This document shows, piece after piece, positions 25,218 through 34,371 of a DNA stretch of 64,000 nucleotides. Each line of letters starts with the position of its first letter. Positions within the stretch are counted from its first letter, which is position 1. A model generated the notes under the pieces. That model ran no database searches. It saw only the letters and a list, made by a program, of their open reading frames with translations, and had not been told where the DNA came from. Source of the stretch: Paenibacillus oleatilyticus (GTDB lineage: Bacteria > Bacillota > Bacilli > Paenibacillales > NBRC-103111); contig NZ_JAHNZO010000037.1 of NCBI RefSeq assembly GCF_018998565.1, positions 16,120 to 80,119 on the forward strand. The letters run 5' to 3'. A program made the position numbers and the translations under genes.

Positions 25218-25291
25218 GAATAACACACAACCACTGCATGAGCGGATTCTTGATTCAGAGAATTCGCTCATTTTCATGCAAAGAGATTGAA
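25179..25291 (+). repeat. Repeat copy shared with 17451-17563
   Basis: The last 39 bp of the lyase gene plus about 74 bp downstream, including the terminator, recur with few changes at 17451-17563. The two copies lie in direct orientation about 7.7 kb apart. Confidence 0.85.
25240..25278 (+). terminator. Terminator of the lyase gene
   Basis: GAGCG (25240-25244) pairs with CGCTC (25265-25269), with further pairing of ATTCT and AGA-AAT, then attttcatg. The same hairpin is found in the repeat copy near 17509-17540. Confidence 0.65.
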
Positions 25292-25343
25292 AAGTGATTT
25301 AAGGGATTCAAATTTGCATTTCATCCAAAAACAAACTATATAA

Positions 25344-25931
25344 AGTCAATTTGTCATCGAACTATTCGACTCGGGAGAGCAGTTGGTATCTTATTATGAG
25401 CGCCATGAAACTCCATTCCATATTTTGATTTTTGATATTGAAATGGGTGGGATGAACGGGATTCAAACAGCCCGAACCATAAGAGGGTTAAATAACCTGG
25501 ATGAACAAATTATTTTTCTGACAAGTTACCCCAAATATATGGTGGAAAGTTTTGACGTCATGACATTCCAGTATTTGATAAAACCCATTGCACCCTCGAT
25601 CTTGGAGGAGAAAATCATCAAGCTACACCAATACTTTCAAGCACTTGATAAAAAGTTTATGGTCATCAAGTCAGCCTATGACGAAGTCGTATTTTCACCT
25701 CGAATCAAACCTATGAAAGCAAAGGCACGATTACAGATTATGCGGAAGCCTTAAAAGACTGTAACTTCTTGCAAATCCATCGTTTCCATTATTATTAACC
25801 TGCTTCATGTGAGGAAGTTTGCTAGCGGAGTTGTTCTAATGTCCAATGGGATGGAATTACCCATAGGCCGTTCTAAAATTAAAGAGGTTAAAGATGTCTA
25901 CACCAAATTTATGATTAGGAAGTTCGATTAA
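25344..25931 (+). pseudogene. LytTR-type response regulator relic (AgrA/ComE-like)
   Basis: The receiver domain lacks its first 40 or so residues; what remains starts QFVIELFDSGEQLVSYYERH. It keeps the phospho-acceptor Asp in ILIFDIEMGGMNG and the KPI motif in YLIKPIAPS. After KSAYDEVVF the frame shifts. The LytTR domain continues in another frame as YAEALKDCNFLQIHR and, after a second shift, as KFASGVVLMSNGMELPIGRS to a stop at 25929. It directly precedes a broken sensor kinase gene, so the pair was an Agr/Com-like two-component system. Confidence 0.8.
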
Positions 25932-25932
25932 T

Positions 25933-27013
25933 ATGTTTCTATATCATTTGCCTATTATCCTTAGCATTGTTCTTCTGATGGGTGCTCAAGTTAATTTTTT
26001 CTTCAATTCGGTTTTTGATAAATCAGCTAAAAAACATAACCGATTCATTTACTTTATTATCTTTGGATTGCTCGATTACCTATACCTGGTTATTCCCGTC
26101 TCTCCTATTATATCTTTGATTCTACCTTTGCTTTTTGTATTTAGTATTGCGCAATCTTATACCGTAGAATATAAAACCAAGTTCACTTTTTCTATACTTT
26201 ACTGTGTTTTAACGTCTCTCGCTAATTTTTCATCCCTTTATATTTTTTATACCCTAGATTCAGTTGACTTTAACTTTGCCCCTGTAAATGAACAAGATCA
26301 GATCGCCAACACCAAAGCTCTTTTACTCGGTTGCATGATCATGTTTGCGATCATTCAGATCGTACGACTAGTTCAAACGTAGAAGTTTCTCTTTGCATTC
26401 TCGTTACTACGTATTATTTTTGGTTATTCCTATCGTAAGTTTCTACCAACTGAGCATTCTAACTTATAAGGACGTCTATTCTTTCATTACCGTCATTGGA
26501 TTTCTTCTCTTAAACGTTATGATCGTCTATATTTTTGATAATATCGTTGATAAATTTCAATTTATGCATGAGAATGCTCAGTTGCAACATCAGATGGACT
26601 ATCAGGATGCGAATTACGAAAAAGTCGTTCACAGCTTCAAATCCATTAAAAGAATCATTCACGATACGAATCAACAGTTTTTGTATATTGAAGAGTGTAT
26701 TAAGCGAAATGAGCTTGCAGCAGCCATGGAACATATTAAGACTACATTAAATAAAGTCGAGGGAGCCTATCACCGGGTGAATACGGGGAATCTGGTTATA
26801 GATGCTCTTGTCACAAATACGCTAAATATTGGACAAGCCAATGGCATAAGAATAGATACGAAGCTTAACTTATGTTCACAAGAAGTCCATATTGACCGTT
26901 ATGACTTATGTGTTGTCATTTTAAACGAACAATCCTTAGACAACATGTTGTTTAGGGATTGTTTTTTTCGTTTCAGGGCGATTTTTAATATAACAGCCTT
27001 CTTCCTTGTATGA
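25933..27013 (+). pseudogene. AgrC-like sensor histidine kinase relic
   Basis: The first part (25933-26382) encodes about four to five membrane segments. A one-base shift near 26380 moves the reading to the next frame, which continues with RSFSLHSRYYVLFLVIPIV, a coiled linker and the phospho-acceptor region KSIKRIIHDTNQQ, the HDxxN form of AgrC-type kinases. The sequence follows the family to YDLCVVIL, where the N box of the ATPase domain should begin, and then breaks into an unrelated hairpin. The whole ATP-binding domain is missing. Confidence 0.78.
26928..26970 (+). terminator. Long hairpin at the kinase truncation point
   Basis: The 18-nt arms aacaatccttagacaaca (26928-26945) and tgttgtttagggattgtt (26946-26963) abut with two mismatches and run into seven T. 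It lies exactly where kinase homology stops, so it came with the truncation or from the lost downstream gene. Confidence 0.75.
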
Positions 27014-27060
27014 TGAATTCAGTAAGTTACATCTAGAATGAATACGAGGAGAAAGTAATA

Positions 27061-29115
27061 ATGAAGAGAATAGTTTCTGCATTAATGACCGCTTCACTTA
27101 TTGCAATACCGGTCACCCCAGCTTTTGCTCTAACGAATCATGCTACTGTAAAAGAAAAGGCACAGGAGCTGGCTTCGAAGATCGTGTCCGATTATGATGT
27201 AAGTGGATTGCAGTATGCAATTATGGATCATGGATCCATTGTTTTATCCGATAGCGCTGGTGTATACGATAAAGCGACCAAGAGTCCGATAACTAAAGAC
27301 ACGATGTTTGGAATAGGCTCGGTAAGTAAAACGTATGTGTCTGCTGCAACGATGATGCTAGCTGATGCTAATAAAATTGATATTGATAAACCGCTAACTA
27401 CGTATATCAAGGACTTTAAAATGGCAGATGAACGATACAAAAAGATTACGCCACGCATGTTAATGAATCATTCTTCAGGCCTTTACGGTAGTCACTATCC
27501 GAATAGTTTTTTGTTTAATGATAATGATACGAGAAATAAAGATGAATTATTGGTAAAATTGCAATCAGAAAACTTAAAGTCAAACCCCGGCGAATCTTCG
27601 GTCTATTGTAATGATGGTTTTCAGCTGCTTGAAATCTTGATTGAACGAGTGAGCGGTTTAAGTTATAGCGAATTTCTTGAAACCTATTTTAGCAAGCCTC
27701 TTCATTTAACCTCTACCAAAACACCACGTGATTCATTTGATAGAGACAGGCTCATAAAAACTTATTTTCCTGGGATAAATCAGGCTTTGCCCGTTGAGAA
27801 TGCCAATCTCATTGGGTCAGGAGGCCTCTACTCCACGGCCGAAGAAGTAGTTAAGTTCGCTGAAGTATTAATTGGGAATCGAACGGATATTTTATCTGAG
27901 AAGTCAGCAAAGGCTATGCAAAGTCATGAGTATAGAAAGGGAGCGTGGGTTACTGAAGAGACAAACACCATTAATTATGGTCTTAGTTGGGATGCCGTCC
28001 GTTTAGCTCCGTTTAGTGATTACGGAATAACCGCATTATTTAAAGGTGGAGATACGTTTATGTATCACGCTGCTTTGACTACCCTACCCGAACATGATAT
28101 TTCTATAGCTGTGCTCTCGTCGGGAGGTAATGGTGTTTACACTAGTACGTTTGCATCTAATATTTTATTGGAATATACAAGAGCCAAAGGCATCATTAAA
28201 GAGATCCTGCCTGAAAAAACATTTGAAGCTCCAGTGAAAGTGGACATGCCATCCGATTTGCTTGCTTACTCTGGATTATACGGTACCGTAGGTAACACGG
28301 TAAATCTGGAGATAAAGAACGGAGAGATTGATTTACCCACTCTAGCATTTGGATCGCTCCCGCCTCAAAAATATGTATATACAGGCAATGGACAATTTAA
28401 AAATAACGATGGGAGTGCAACCATAAGCTTTGAACAACCGAAGAATGGAAAAACCTACTTAAAACTTGACGCGTATACAAATACTCCAGGATTAGGTCAA
28501 ACGGTTTTGGTAAATTATGAATATCAAAAGTTAGATTCCAATCCTCTAAATCAGTCAACTAAAACGGTATGGGAACATAGGAATGGAAAAAACTACTACC
28601 CTTTGGATGAAAAGATAACTTCAATGAGGTATCTGCTCAAAGCACTTGAGGTTAAAAACATATCCGTTGACATCAACCATGGATACGCATCCGGCACTAA
28701 AATTGTTGATATGAATAAAGCAGTAAATGTAGTTGATATTCCTATTACGAACGGAAGAGATGCTTTTGATCTGAATTTCTATAACGTGGACGGTACAGAG
28801 CATTTAATGATCGATGGACAATCCTATATTAGTGAAGATGCTATTCAACTCATTTACGAAGGGAACTCCTCGATTTGCATCATACCATCCACCGGACGGG
28901 CTGTATGGTATAAGATTAATGAGAAATCAGCCAATCGAGTCATGACCGTTGAGACTCCGGCAAGCGGGGGATTTGCCGTTTATGACGCGAAGGGAATGGT
29001 TGTGAACTTTTCAAAGGCAAGCAACAATCATTCGGTAGTACTACCTGAAGGCGGGATGATCGTTTTTGGTGGTAATAAGGGGGATGTCTTTAAAATTAAT
29101 TTGAAGAATAAATAG
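27061..29115 (+). CDS. Secreted beta-lactamase-fold serine hydrolase
   Basis: A 684-residue protein. A signal peptide (residues 1-23, ending AFA-L) precedes a class C beta-lactamase/DD-peptidase-like domain. The catalytic S87-x-x-K90 lies in GIGSVSKTYV, and Y182-x-N184 in SSVYCND. Residues about 400-684 form an additional beta-rich C-terminal region of unknown function. Family members include esterases, D-amino peptidases and penicillin-binding-like proteins, so true beta-lactamase activity should not be assumed. A gaggagaaag ribosome site precedes ATG 27061. It is monocistronic with a terminator at 29131. Confidence 0.85.
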   Translation: MKRIVSALMTASLIAIPVTPAFALTNHATVKEKAQELASKIVSDYDVSGLQYAIMDHGSIVLSDSAGVYDKATKSPITKDTMFGIGSVSKTYVSAATMMLADANKIDIDKPLTTYIKDFKMADERYKKITPRMLMNHSSGLYGSHYPNSFLFNDNDTRNKDELLVKLQSENLKSNPGESSVYCNDGFQLLEILIERVSGLSYSEFLETYFSKPLHLTSTKTPRDSFDRDRLIKTYFPGINQALPVENANLIGSGGLYSTAEEVVKFAEVLIGNRTDILSEKSAKAMQSHEYRKGAWVTEETNTINYGLSWDAVRLAPFSDYGITALFKGGDTFMYHAALTTLPEHDISIAVLSSGGNGVYTSTFASNILLEYTRAKGIIKEILPEKTFEAPVKVDMPSDLLAYSGLYGTVGNTVNLEIKNGEIDLPTLAFGSLPPQKYVYTGNGQFKNNDGSATISFEQPKNGKTYLKLDAYTNTPGLGQTVLVNYEYQKLDSNPLNQSTKTVWEHRNGKNYYPLDEKITSMRYLLKALEVKNISVDINHGYASGTKIVDMNKAVNVVDIPITNGRDAFDLNFYNVDGTEHLMIDGQSYISEDAIQLIYEGNSSICIIPSTGRAVWYKINEKSANRVMTVETPASGGFAVYDAKGMVVNFSKASNNHSVVLPEGGMIVFGGNKGDVFKINLKNK

Positions 29116-29130
29116 ATTTGTAGCATAAAA

Positions 29131-29155
29131 GTCCGCTAACCAGCGGGCTTTTTGA
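29131..29155 (+). terminator. Terminator after the serine hydrolase gene
   Basis: Arms gtccgct and agcgggc (one wobble pair) followed by tttttgattt. Confidence 0.75.
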
Positions 29156-29276
29156 TTTGTGGAAGTTCTTGTCCAATGTTTGAGCCAATTAGCGCTTAGA
29201 TGGAGGAAGGGGATATTGTGAGCGGGAGAACGAGGGCGGCTTAGGGACGTGAAATAAACCATTGGATGCAGTACTA

Positions 29277-29310
29277 GTTGTTCGCGCTGAATAATAGTAT
29301 TAAGAACAAC
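29277..29310. repeat. Inverted repeat upstream of livJ
   Basis: GTTGTTC (29277-29283) and GAACAAC (29304-29310) flank 20 bp of AT-rich sequence about 60-95 bp before the start codon. It could be an operator or leader stem. Confidence 0.3.
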
Positions 29311-29371
29311 TGCATGTTTTTACACATGCGCTTGCACCAATAGGGAATGGAACGCCAAGAGGAGGGTATGT

Positions 29372-30586
29372 ATGAAACAGCAACGTATGGGAAAAGGAAC
29401 TAGGACAAAAGCGCTGCATCTGCTAATGGGGTTCGCACTAACGGGACTCGTAGCGGGATGCGGAGGGACGCAAGGAGAGACGGGAAAGTCGGGCGATGCG
29501 GTAGTCGGGGACGTTATTAAAATCGGAGCCAACCTGGAGCTTTCCGGTCCGGTAGCTTCATACGGTCAGTCGATTGCCGAGGGTGTCGATCTGGCTGTCG
29601 AAAACTTGAACAAAAGCGGCGGCATCAACGGTAAGAAATTGGAAGTCATCAAAGTGGACAATAAGTCGGATGCGGCTGAAGCAACCAATGCGGCGATCAA
29701 ATTGACCAGTCAAGATAAGGTGGCAGCTATTATCGGCGCAGCCACCAGCGGCAATACGGTGGCGCAGGCGCAAGTCGCAACCAATAACAAAACCGTGCTT
29801 CTGACGCCTACAGGCACCAGTCTGAATATCACTGCGAAAGCGGACGGGAGCGTCAACGATTATATGTTCCGGACCTGCTTTATCGATCCGTTTCAAGGTC
29901 GCGTTGCCGCCAACTTTGCGGCCGGCGAACTGAAGGTGAAGTCGGCGGCTATCTTTGCAGACAGCGCCAGTGAGTATGCGAAAGGGCTGGCGGCTTCTTT
30001 CAAAGAAACGTTCACGCAGGCCGGAGGGACGATCGTTGCCCAAGAAGCGTATGTGGCGAAGGATACCGATTTCCGCGCGACATTGACTCGCATTAAATCA
30101 CTGAACCCGGATTCGATCTTTATCCCCGGCTATTATGAAGAAGTGGGCTTGATTGTGAAGCAAGCGCGCGAATTGGGAATTACCGTACCGCTTATCGGAG
30201 CTGACGGATGGGATTCTCCCAAATTAGTGGATTTGGCTGGCGCCGCTGCTTTGAATAATACGTATATCGCCAATCATTATTCGTCCGAAGACCCGGATAA
30301 GATGATTCAGGATTTTGTCCAAGCGTTCAAAGGCAAGTACAGCGGCAAAGCTCCGGATGGGTTTGGCGCCTTGGGCTACGATTCAGTCTATTTGTTGGCG
30401 GACGGCATCAAGCGCGCGGGCTCGACCGACGGAAGCAAAATTAAGGACGCTTTAGCGCAAACGAAAGATTTGCAGTTGGTTACCGGCAAAATTACGCTCG
30501 ATAAGCAGCACAATCCGATCAAGACGGCAACTGTGCTGGAATATAAAGACGGGAAGCAAACGTTTAGAACGAAAGTGAATCCATAA
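29372..30586 (+). CDS. livJ: Branched-chain amino acid ABC transporter substrate-binding lipoprotein
   Basis: A 404-residue family 4 solute-binding protein. The lipoprotein signal ends TGLVAGC. The mature part starts DVIKIGANLELSGPVASYG, the usual LivJ opening, and includes the ligand-binding SGGINGKKLEV and AAIIGAATSGNTVA segments. ATG 29372 follows gaggaggg. It heads a five-gene transporter, separated from livH by a hairpin that could let the binding protein be made in excess. Leucine, isoleucine or valine is the likely ligand, but related proteins bind amides or urea. Confidence 0.9.
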   Translation: MKQQRMGKGTRTKALHLLMGFALTGLVAGCGGTQGETGKSGDAVVGDVIKIGANLELSGPVASYGQSIAEGVDLAVENLNKSGGINGKKLEVIKVDNKSDAAEATNAAIKLTSQDKVAAIIGAATSGNTVAQAQVATNNKTVLLTPTGTSLNITAKADGSVNDYMFRTCFIDPFQGRVAANFAAGELKVKSAAIFADSASEYAKGLAASFKETFTQAGGTIVAQEAYVAKDTDFRATLTRIKSLNPDSIFIPGYYEEVGLIVKQARELGITVPLIGADGWDSPKLVDLAGAAALNNTYIANHYSSEDPDKMIQDFVQAFKGKYSGKAPDGFGALGYDSVYLLADGIKRAGSTDGSKIKDALAQTKDLQLVTGKITLDKQHNPIKTATVLEYKDGKQTFRTKVNP

Positions 30587-30604
30587 AGCATTCGATAGGG
30601 GCTT

Positions 30605-30635
30605 GGGAGGGGCTTCCTCCCGTTGCGCTTTTTGA
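30605..30635 (+). terminator. Intra-operon hairpin between livJ and livH
   Basis: Perfect arms gggagg (30605-30610) and cctccc (30616-30621), then cgttgcgcttttt. It probably acts as a partial terminator or 3' stabiliser of livJ mRNA. Confidence 0.55.
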
Positions 30636-30676
30636 AGATCAATCCAATTCGAGTCTGAGCGGTTCGGAGGTTGAGT

Positions 30677-31555
30677 ATGATGGACTGGGCACAGCAAATT
30701 GTCAACGGCATTTCGCTCGGGAGCATTTATGCGTTAATTGCGCTGGGATACACGATGGTTTATGGCATTATCAAACTGATTAATTTCGCGCATGGCGATG
30801 TCTTCATGATTGGTGCGTTTGTTGGCTTCTATGCAATTAAGGGATGGGGCGTGGGCATCGTCCCCGCTTTGCTGCTCTCGATGGTGGCGTGCGCTATTCT
30901 TGGCGTGCTGATTGAAAGGGTCGCCTACAAGCGGCTGCGGAACGCGACGAGAATCGCCGCGTTGATTACGGCAATCGGCGTATCGCTTCTTATTGAATAT
31001 GGCACGCTTTATCTTCGCGGCGCCCAACCCGAAGCTTACCCGAGCGCATTCCCGAATCAGTTTTTTACTATTTTTGGCGCCTCGATCAGCAGCCAATCGC
31101 TGTATATTTTGCTGATTTCGATCGTCTTAATGATCATTTTGCAATGGGTGGTGTATCGGACCCGAATTGGCAAGGCGATGCGCGCCGTATCTCATGACGC
31201 GGAAGCAGCAAGTTTGATGGGCGTCCATGTAGACCGGACGATATCGGCTACTTTCGCCATCGGTTCTGCACTGGCAGGAGCAGCAGGCGTTATCTTCGGG
31301 ATATACTATACGAAAATAGAACCGTTGATGGGCGTCGTCCCCGGACTCAAAGCTTTCGTTGCCGCTGTTTTGGGCGGCATCGGCATTATTCCCGGTGCCG
31401 TCATCGGCGGCCTCGTGCTGGGAACGGTAGAAACGTTTGTAAGCGCTTTGGGCTATTCTCCGTGGAGGGATGCCGCAGCCTTTATTATTCTTATTTTGAT
31501 CCTGATTTTCAGACCGTCCGGCGTGCTGGGGAAAAATATGCGAGAGAAAGTTTAG
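30677..31555 (+). CDS. livH: Branched-chain amino acid ABC permease LivH
   Basis: A 292-residue permease with about eight membrane segments. The sequence QQIVNGISLGSIYALIALGY at the N-terminus and GRAMRAVS-like GKAMRAVSHDAEAASLMG in the coupling loop identify LivH. The start is ATG 30677 (or ATG 30680), after cggagg; the frame is open a little further upstream at TTG 30671, which overlaps the ribosome site. It forms the membrane channel with LivM. Confidence 0.92.
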   Translation: MMDWAQQIVNGISLGSIYALIALGYTMVYGIIKLINFAHGDVFMIGAFVGFYAIKGWGVGIVPALLLSMVACAILGVLIERVAYKRLRNATRIAALITAIGVSLLIEYGTLYLRGAQPEAYPSAFPNQFFTIFGASISSQSLYILLISIVLMIILQWVVYRTRIGKAMRAVSHDAEAASLMGVHVDRTISATFAIGSALAGAAGVIFGIYYTKIEPLMGVVPGLKAFVAAVLGGIGIIPGAVIGGLVLGTVETFVSALGYSPWRDAAAFIILILILIFRPSGVLGKNMREKV

Positions 31556-31568
31556 GTGACGCATAGTG

Positions 31569-32519
31569 ATGAAAAATAAGTCAGCATTTTGGTTATTTCT
31601 CATTCTCTCTGCAGTCATTTATGGCAGCGTTCAATTGCTGATCAGCGTGGAATGGTTAACCCCTTTTTATACGAATGCCTTGATTTTTATCGCGATCAAT
31701 ATAATCTTGGCCGTCAGCCTGCATCTGGTCATTGGGATAACCGGGCAGTTTTCTATCGGCCATGCCGGGTTTTTAGCTGTTGGTGCCTATGTCGCTGCGA
31801 TTACGACCATGAAATTTCATCTTCCGTTTCCTGTCGCATTGCTGGCCGGAGGAGCTGTGGCTGCATGTTCAGGCTTGCTGGTCGGCATCCCGAGCTTGCG
31901 CCTGAAGGGCGATTATTTGGCGATTGCCACGCTGGGCTTCGGCGAGATTATTCGGGTCGTATTCATTAACATGGAATATGTCGGGGGCGCGGCCGGTATG
32001 CAGGTGGCGCATTTGACAACCTGGACAACGACGTTTTTATGTCTCTTTATTACCACGCTGGTCATTATGAACCTTACGAATTCAACACATGGACGGGCAT
32101 GCATATCGATCCGTGAAAATGAAATTGCCGCCGATGCCATGGGGATCAACACCACGTACTACAAAGTGGTCGCCTTTACGATCGGTTCTTTTTTCGCGGG
32201 AATTGCAGGCGGGCTGTATGCCCATAACTTTTATATGATTCAACCGACAAATTTCGGGTTTTTGAAGTCGTTTGACATCTTAATCTTTGTCGTTCTGGGG
32301 GGGCTGGGCAGTTTGTCGGGCGCCGTCTTGGCGGCGATATTGCTGACGATTGTGTCTACCTTCCTGCAAGGCTATCCGGAAACGCGAATGATGATTTACA
32401 GCGTCATCCTGATCGTTGTCATGCTGTATCGGCCGCAGGGATTAATGGGGACCACGGAAATGACCTCTTACTTGCGGAAGTGGACGGCGATGAAACGGAG
32501 GGATGCGTATGGAAAATAA
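31569..32519 (+). CDS. livM: Branched-chain amino acid ABC permease LivM
   Basis: A 316-residue permease with eight to ten membrane segments and the LivM signatures GQFSIGHAGFLAVGAYVAA and SIRENEIAADAMGIN in the coupling loop. ATG 31569 is preferred over GTG 31566 by distance from aggtga. It starts 13 bp after livH and its end overlaps livG by 11 bp. It partners LivH. Confidence 0.92.
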   Translation: MKNKSAFWLFLILSAVIYGSVQLLISVEWLTPFYTNALIFIAINIILAVSLHLVIGITGQFSIGHAGFLAVGAYVAAITTMKFHLPFPVALLAGGAVAACSGLLVGIPSLRLKGDYLAIATLGFGEIIRVVFINMEYVGGAAGMQVAHLTTWTTTFLCLFITTLVIMNLTNSTHGRACISIRENEIAADAMGINTTYYKVVAFTIGSFFAGIAGGLYAHNFYMIQPTNFGFLKSFDILIFVVLGGLGSLSGAVLAAILLTIVSTFLQGYPETRMMIYSVILIVVMLYRPQGLMGTTEMTSYLRKWTAMKRRDAYGK

Positions 32520-33312
32520 CCCCTTACTCCACGTTCACGGCGTCAGCATGCAATTTGGCGGGTTGAAAGCCGTTTCCGGTCTTCATATGGAAATCCGCCA
32601 AGGCGAGCTGGTAGGGCTTATCGGACCGAATGGGGCCGGAAAAACGACGAGTTTTAATTTGTTGACCGGTGTGTACGTACCGACCGAAGGAGAAATCTTA
32701 CTTGAAGGAAAGCGACTGAACGGTCTTGCTCCTTATCAAATTACCCGCATGGGCATTAGCCGGACTTTCCAAAATATTCGCCTTTTTAATGAGATTTCCG
32801 TATTGGACAACGTGAAAATCGCCTACCATTCCTTGGCCAAGCATTCGATGGCGAGCTCTATATTGCGGCTTCCGTCCCATTTTGCCGGTGAGAAAGAAAT
32901 GGAAGAGAAGGCGATTCAGTTTCTGCGGATGTTCCAATTGGAAGCTTGCATGCATGAAACGGCTAAAAACTTGCCTTACGGACAACAGCGCCGTCTGGAA
33001 ATCGTTCGAGCGTTGGCCGCCGGGCCCAAGCTGCTCTTGCTGGACGAACCTGCGGCAGGCATGAATCAACAAGAGACGCGTCATCTCATGGAATTGATCG
33101 CGTTTATCCGCCATGAACTGGATTTGACGATTTTGTTGATTGAGCACGATATGAAGCTGGTCATGGGCATCTGCGAGCGGATTTACGTACTGGATCACGG
33201 ACAGCTTATTGCGCAAGGAACGCCGGAGGACATCCGCAACCATGTCAAGGTGATCGAGGCCTACTTGGGAGAGGAGGTGGCAAGCACCCATGTTGAACGT
33301 GGAGCAAATTGA
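32509..33312 (+). CDS. livG: Branched-chain amino acid ABC ATPase LivG
   Basis: A 267-residue ATPase with Walker A GPNGAGKTT, Q-loop TFQNIRLF, signature LPYGQQRR, Walker B LLLLDEPAAGMN and the family C-terminal LYVLDHG-like IYVLDHGQLIAQGTPEDI. LPYGQQRRLEIVRALA is typical of LivG. ATG 32509 sits 7 nt after cggagg; an ATG at 32503 overlaps the site. It overlaps both livM and livF. Confidence 0.93.
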   Translation: MENNPLLHVHGVSMQFGGLKAVSGLHMEIRQGELVGLIGPNGAGKTTSFNLLTGVYVPTEGEILLEGKRLNGLAPYQITRMGISRTFQNIRLFNEISVLDNVKIAYHSLAKHSMASSILRLPSHFAGEKEMEEKAIQFLRMFQLEACMHETAKNLPYGQQRRLEIVRALAAGPKLLLLDEPAAGMNQQETRHLMELIAFIRHELDLTILLIEHDMKLVMGICERIYVLDHGQLIAQGTPEDIRNHVKVIEAYLGEEVASTHVERGAN

Positions 33313-33994
33313 TGTGTACTACGGGCATATTCAAGCTCTGAAAGGGGTCACGCTGGATGTTCGTCGCGGAGAAATTGTTACCTTGATTGGAGCCAACGGG
33401 GCAGGCAAAAGTACGCTTCTGAAAACGATTTCCGGTCTGCTAAAGCCTAACCGGGGTTCCATCCATTATACCGGCGTTTCGATGAACGGGAAAACGGCGC
33501 AAGATATTGTCAAAGCGGGAATTTCCCATGTACCGGAAGGCCGTCGTGTCTTTGCGAATATGTCCGTGCTGGAAAATTTGGAATTGGGCGCCTACGTTAG
33601 AAGAGATACCATTGGTATTCGGCATGATTTGCAAAAAGTATTCGAACTCTTCCCGCGTCTGCATGAACGTCGCAAGCAGCTAGCCGGGACGCTGTCCGGC
33701 GGTGAACAGCAGATGCTAGCTATGGGACGGGCGCTGATGGCGCGCCCCAAGCTCCTGCTGCTTGACGAGCCTTCCATGGGGCTTGCACCGCTGCTTGTGA
33801 AAACGATTTTTGCCATTATCGAAGAAATCAATCGCAACGGCACGACTGTTCTGCTGGTGGAACAAAATGCCAATCTGGCGTTATCCATCGCCACCCGCGT
33901 TTATGTCATTGAAACCGGCAGCGTCGTCCTTTCCGGCACGCCGGAGGAGCTAGCCTCCAGCGAGCAGGTCAAGATGGCTTACCTTGGCAGTTAG
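33290..33994 (+). CDS. livF: Branched-chain amino acid ABC ATPase LivF
   Basis: A 234-residue ATPase with Walker A GANGAGKST, the LivF-specific GISHVPEGRRVFANMSVLEN, signature LSGGEQQM and Walker B LLLLDEPSMGLAP. It starts 23 bp inside the end of livG after gagaggagg and closes the operon ahead of a strong terminator. LivF and LivG together drive LivHM. Confidence 0.93.
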   Translation: MLNVEQIDVYYGHIQALKGVTLDVRRGEIVTLIGANGAGKSTLLKTISGLLKPNRGSIHYTGVSMNGKTAQDIVKAGISHVPEGRRVFANMSVLENLELGAYVRRDTIGIRHDLQKVFELFPRLHERRKQLAGTLSGGEQQMLAMGRALMARPKLLLLDEPSMGLAPLLVKTIFAIIEEINRNGTTVLLVEQNANLALSIATRVYVIETGSVVLSGTPEELASSEQVKMAYLGS

Positions 33995-34032
33995 CTGCTT
34001 TGCTCAATATGTATTTAATGATAAGCTTATCG

Positions 34033-34065
34033 CATCGCCGGCTAAGGCGATGTTTTTTATTTTTT
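34033..34065 (+). terminator. Terminator of the liv operon
   Basis: Perfect arms catcgcc (34033-34039) and ggcgatg (34046-34052) followed by a long T-rich tail. An IS element has inserted in this tail; its target duplication atttttta begins at 34059. Confidence 0.88.
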
Positions 34066-34066
34066 A

Positions 34067-34091
34067 GGCTATGTTAATAAACATTGTTGAT
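34067..34091 (+). repeat. Left terminal inverted repeat of the IS1595-family element
   Basis: It starts GGCTATGTTAA and ends ATTGTTGAT, matching the right end in 20 of 25 positions. The target duplication atttttta lies immediately outside. Confidence 0.88.
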
Positions 34092-34107
34092 TACTATCAA
34101 AATGAAA

Positions 34108-34128
34108 ACCGCCTTTTCCAAAGGCGGT
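34108..34128. repeat. Self-complementary 21-bp repeat, copy 1
   Basis: accgccttttccaaaggcggt forms a hairpin by itself and recurs exactly, in direct orientation, at 34343-34363. The two copies bracket the nested palindrome. Confidence 0.9.
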
Positions 34129-34134
34129 CAGAGT

Positions 34135-34336
34135 GTTGAGAAAGTGGTCAAACGGGATTATAGAGGTAACGAAGGGGTGGGGTATCCACTTCCGACCACT
34201 CTTGTCTTCGGGAAATTTGATTGGAAGCCGCTTACTAGCGGACATTTCCCGAAGACAAAGGCGGACGCTATCGCTTCTCCAGTGGATACCCCACCTCCGT
34301 ATGTTTCTCTATTTTTGCTTAGACCACTTTCTCAAC
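34135..34336. repeat. Nested 200-bp palindrome inside the IS
   Basis: Four pairs of inverted arms nest symmetrically: gttgagaaagtggtc 34135-34149 with 34322-34336; ggtggggtatccac 34176-34189 with 34282-34295; ttgtcttcgggaaat 34202-34216 with 34244-34258; and ccgct 34228-34232 with agcgg 34237-34241. All arms are perfect. The segment would fold into one long, interrupted cruciform or RNA hairpin. It has no coding content that I can support. Confidence 0.88.
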
Positions 34337-34342
34337 AAGCTC

Positions 34343-34363
34343 ACCGCCTTTTCCAAAGGCGGT
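34343..34363. repeat. Self-complementary 21-bp repeat, copy 2
   Basis: Exact copy of the hairpin at 34108-34128. It lies 8 bp beyond the stop of the leftward DinB-like gene and could serve as its terminator. Confidence 0.9.
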
Positions 34364-34371
34364 AATTAGGG

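Noticed and set aside
27061..29115. Calling the serine hydrolase a beta-lactamase resistance gene
   Set aside because: The fold and S-x-x-K/Y-x-N motifs are shared with esterases and peptidases, and the large extra C-terminal region is unlike true class C enzymes.
34084..34369. Two rightward reading frames of 78-93 codons in the IS non-coding part
   Set aside because: They run through the nested palindrome and its repeats, have no ribosome site and no protein-like composition; they are by-products of the repeat structure.
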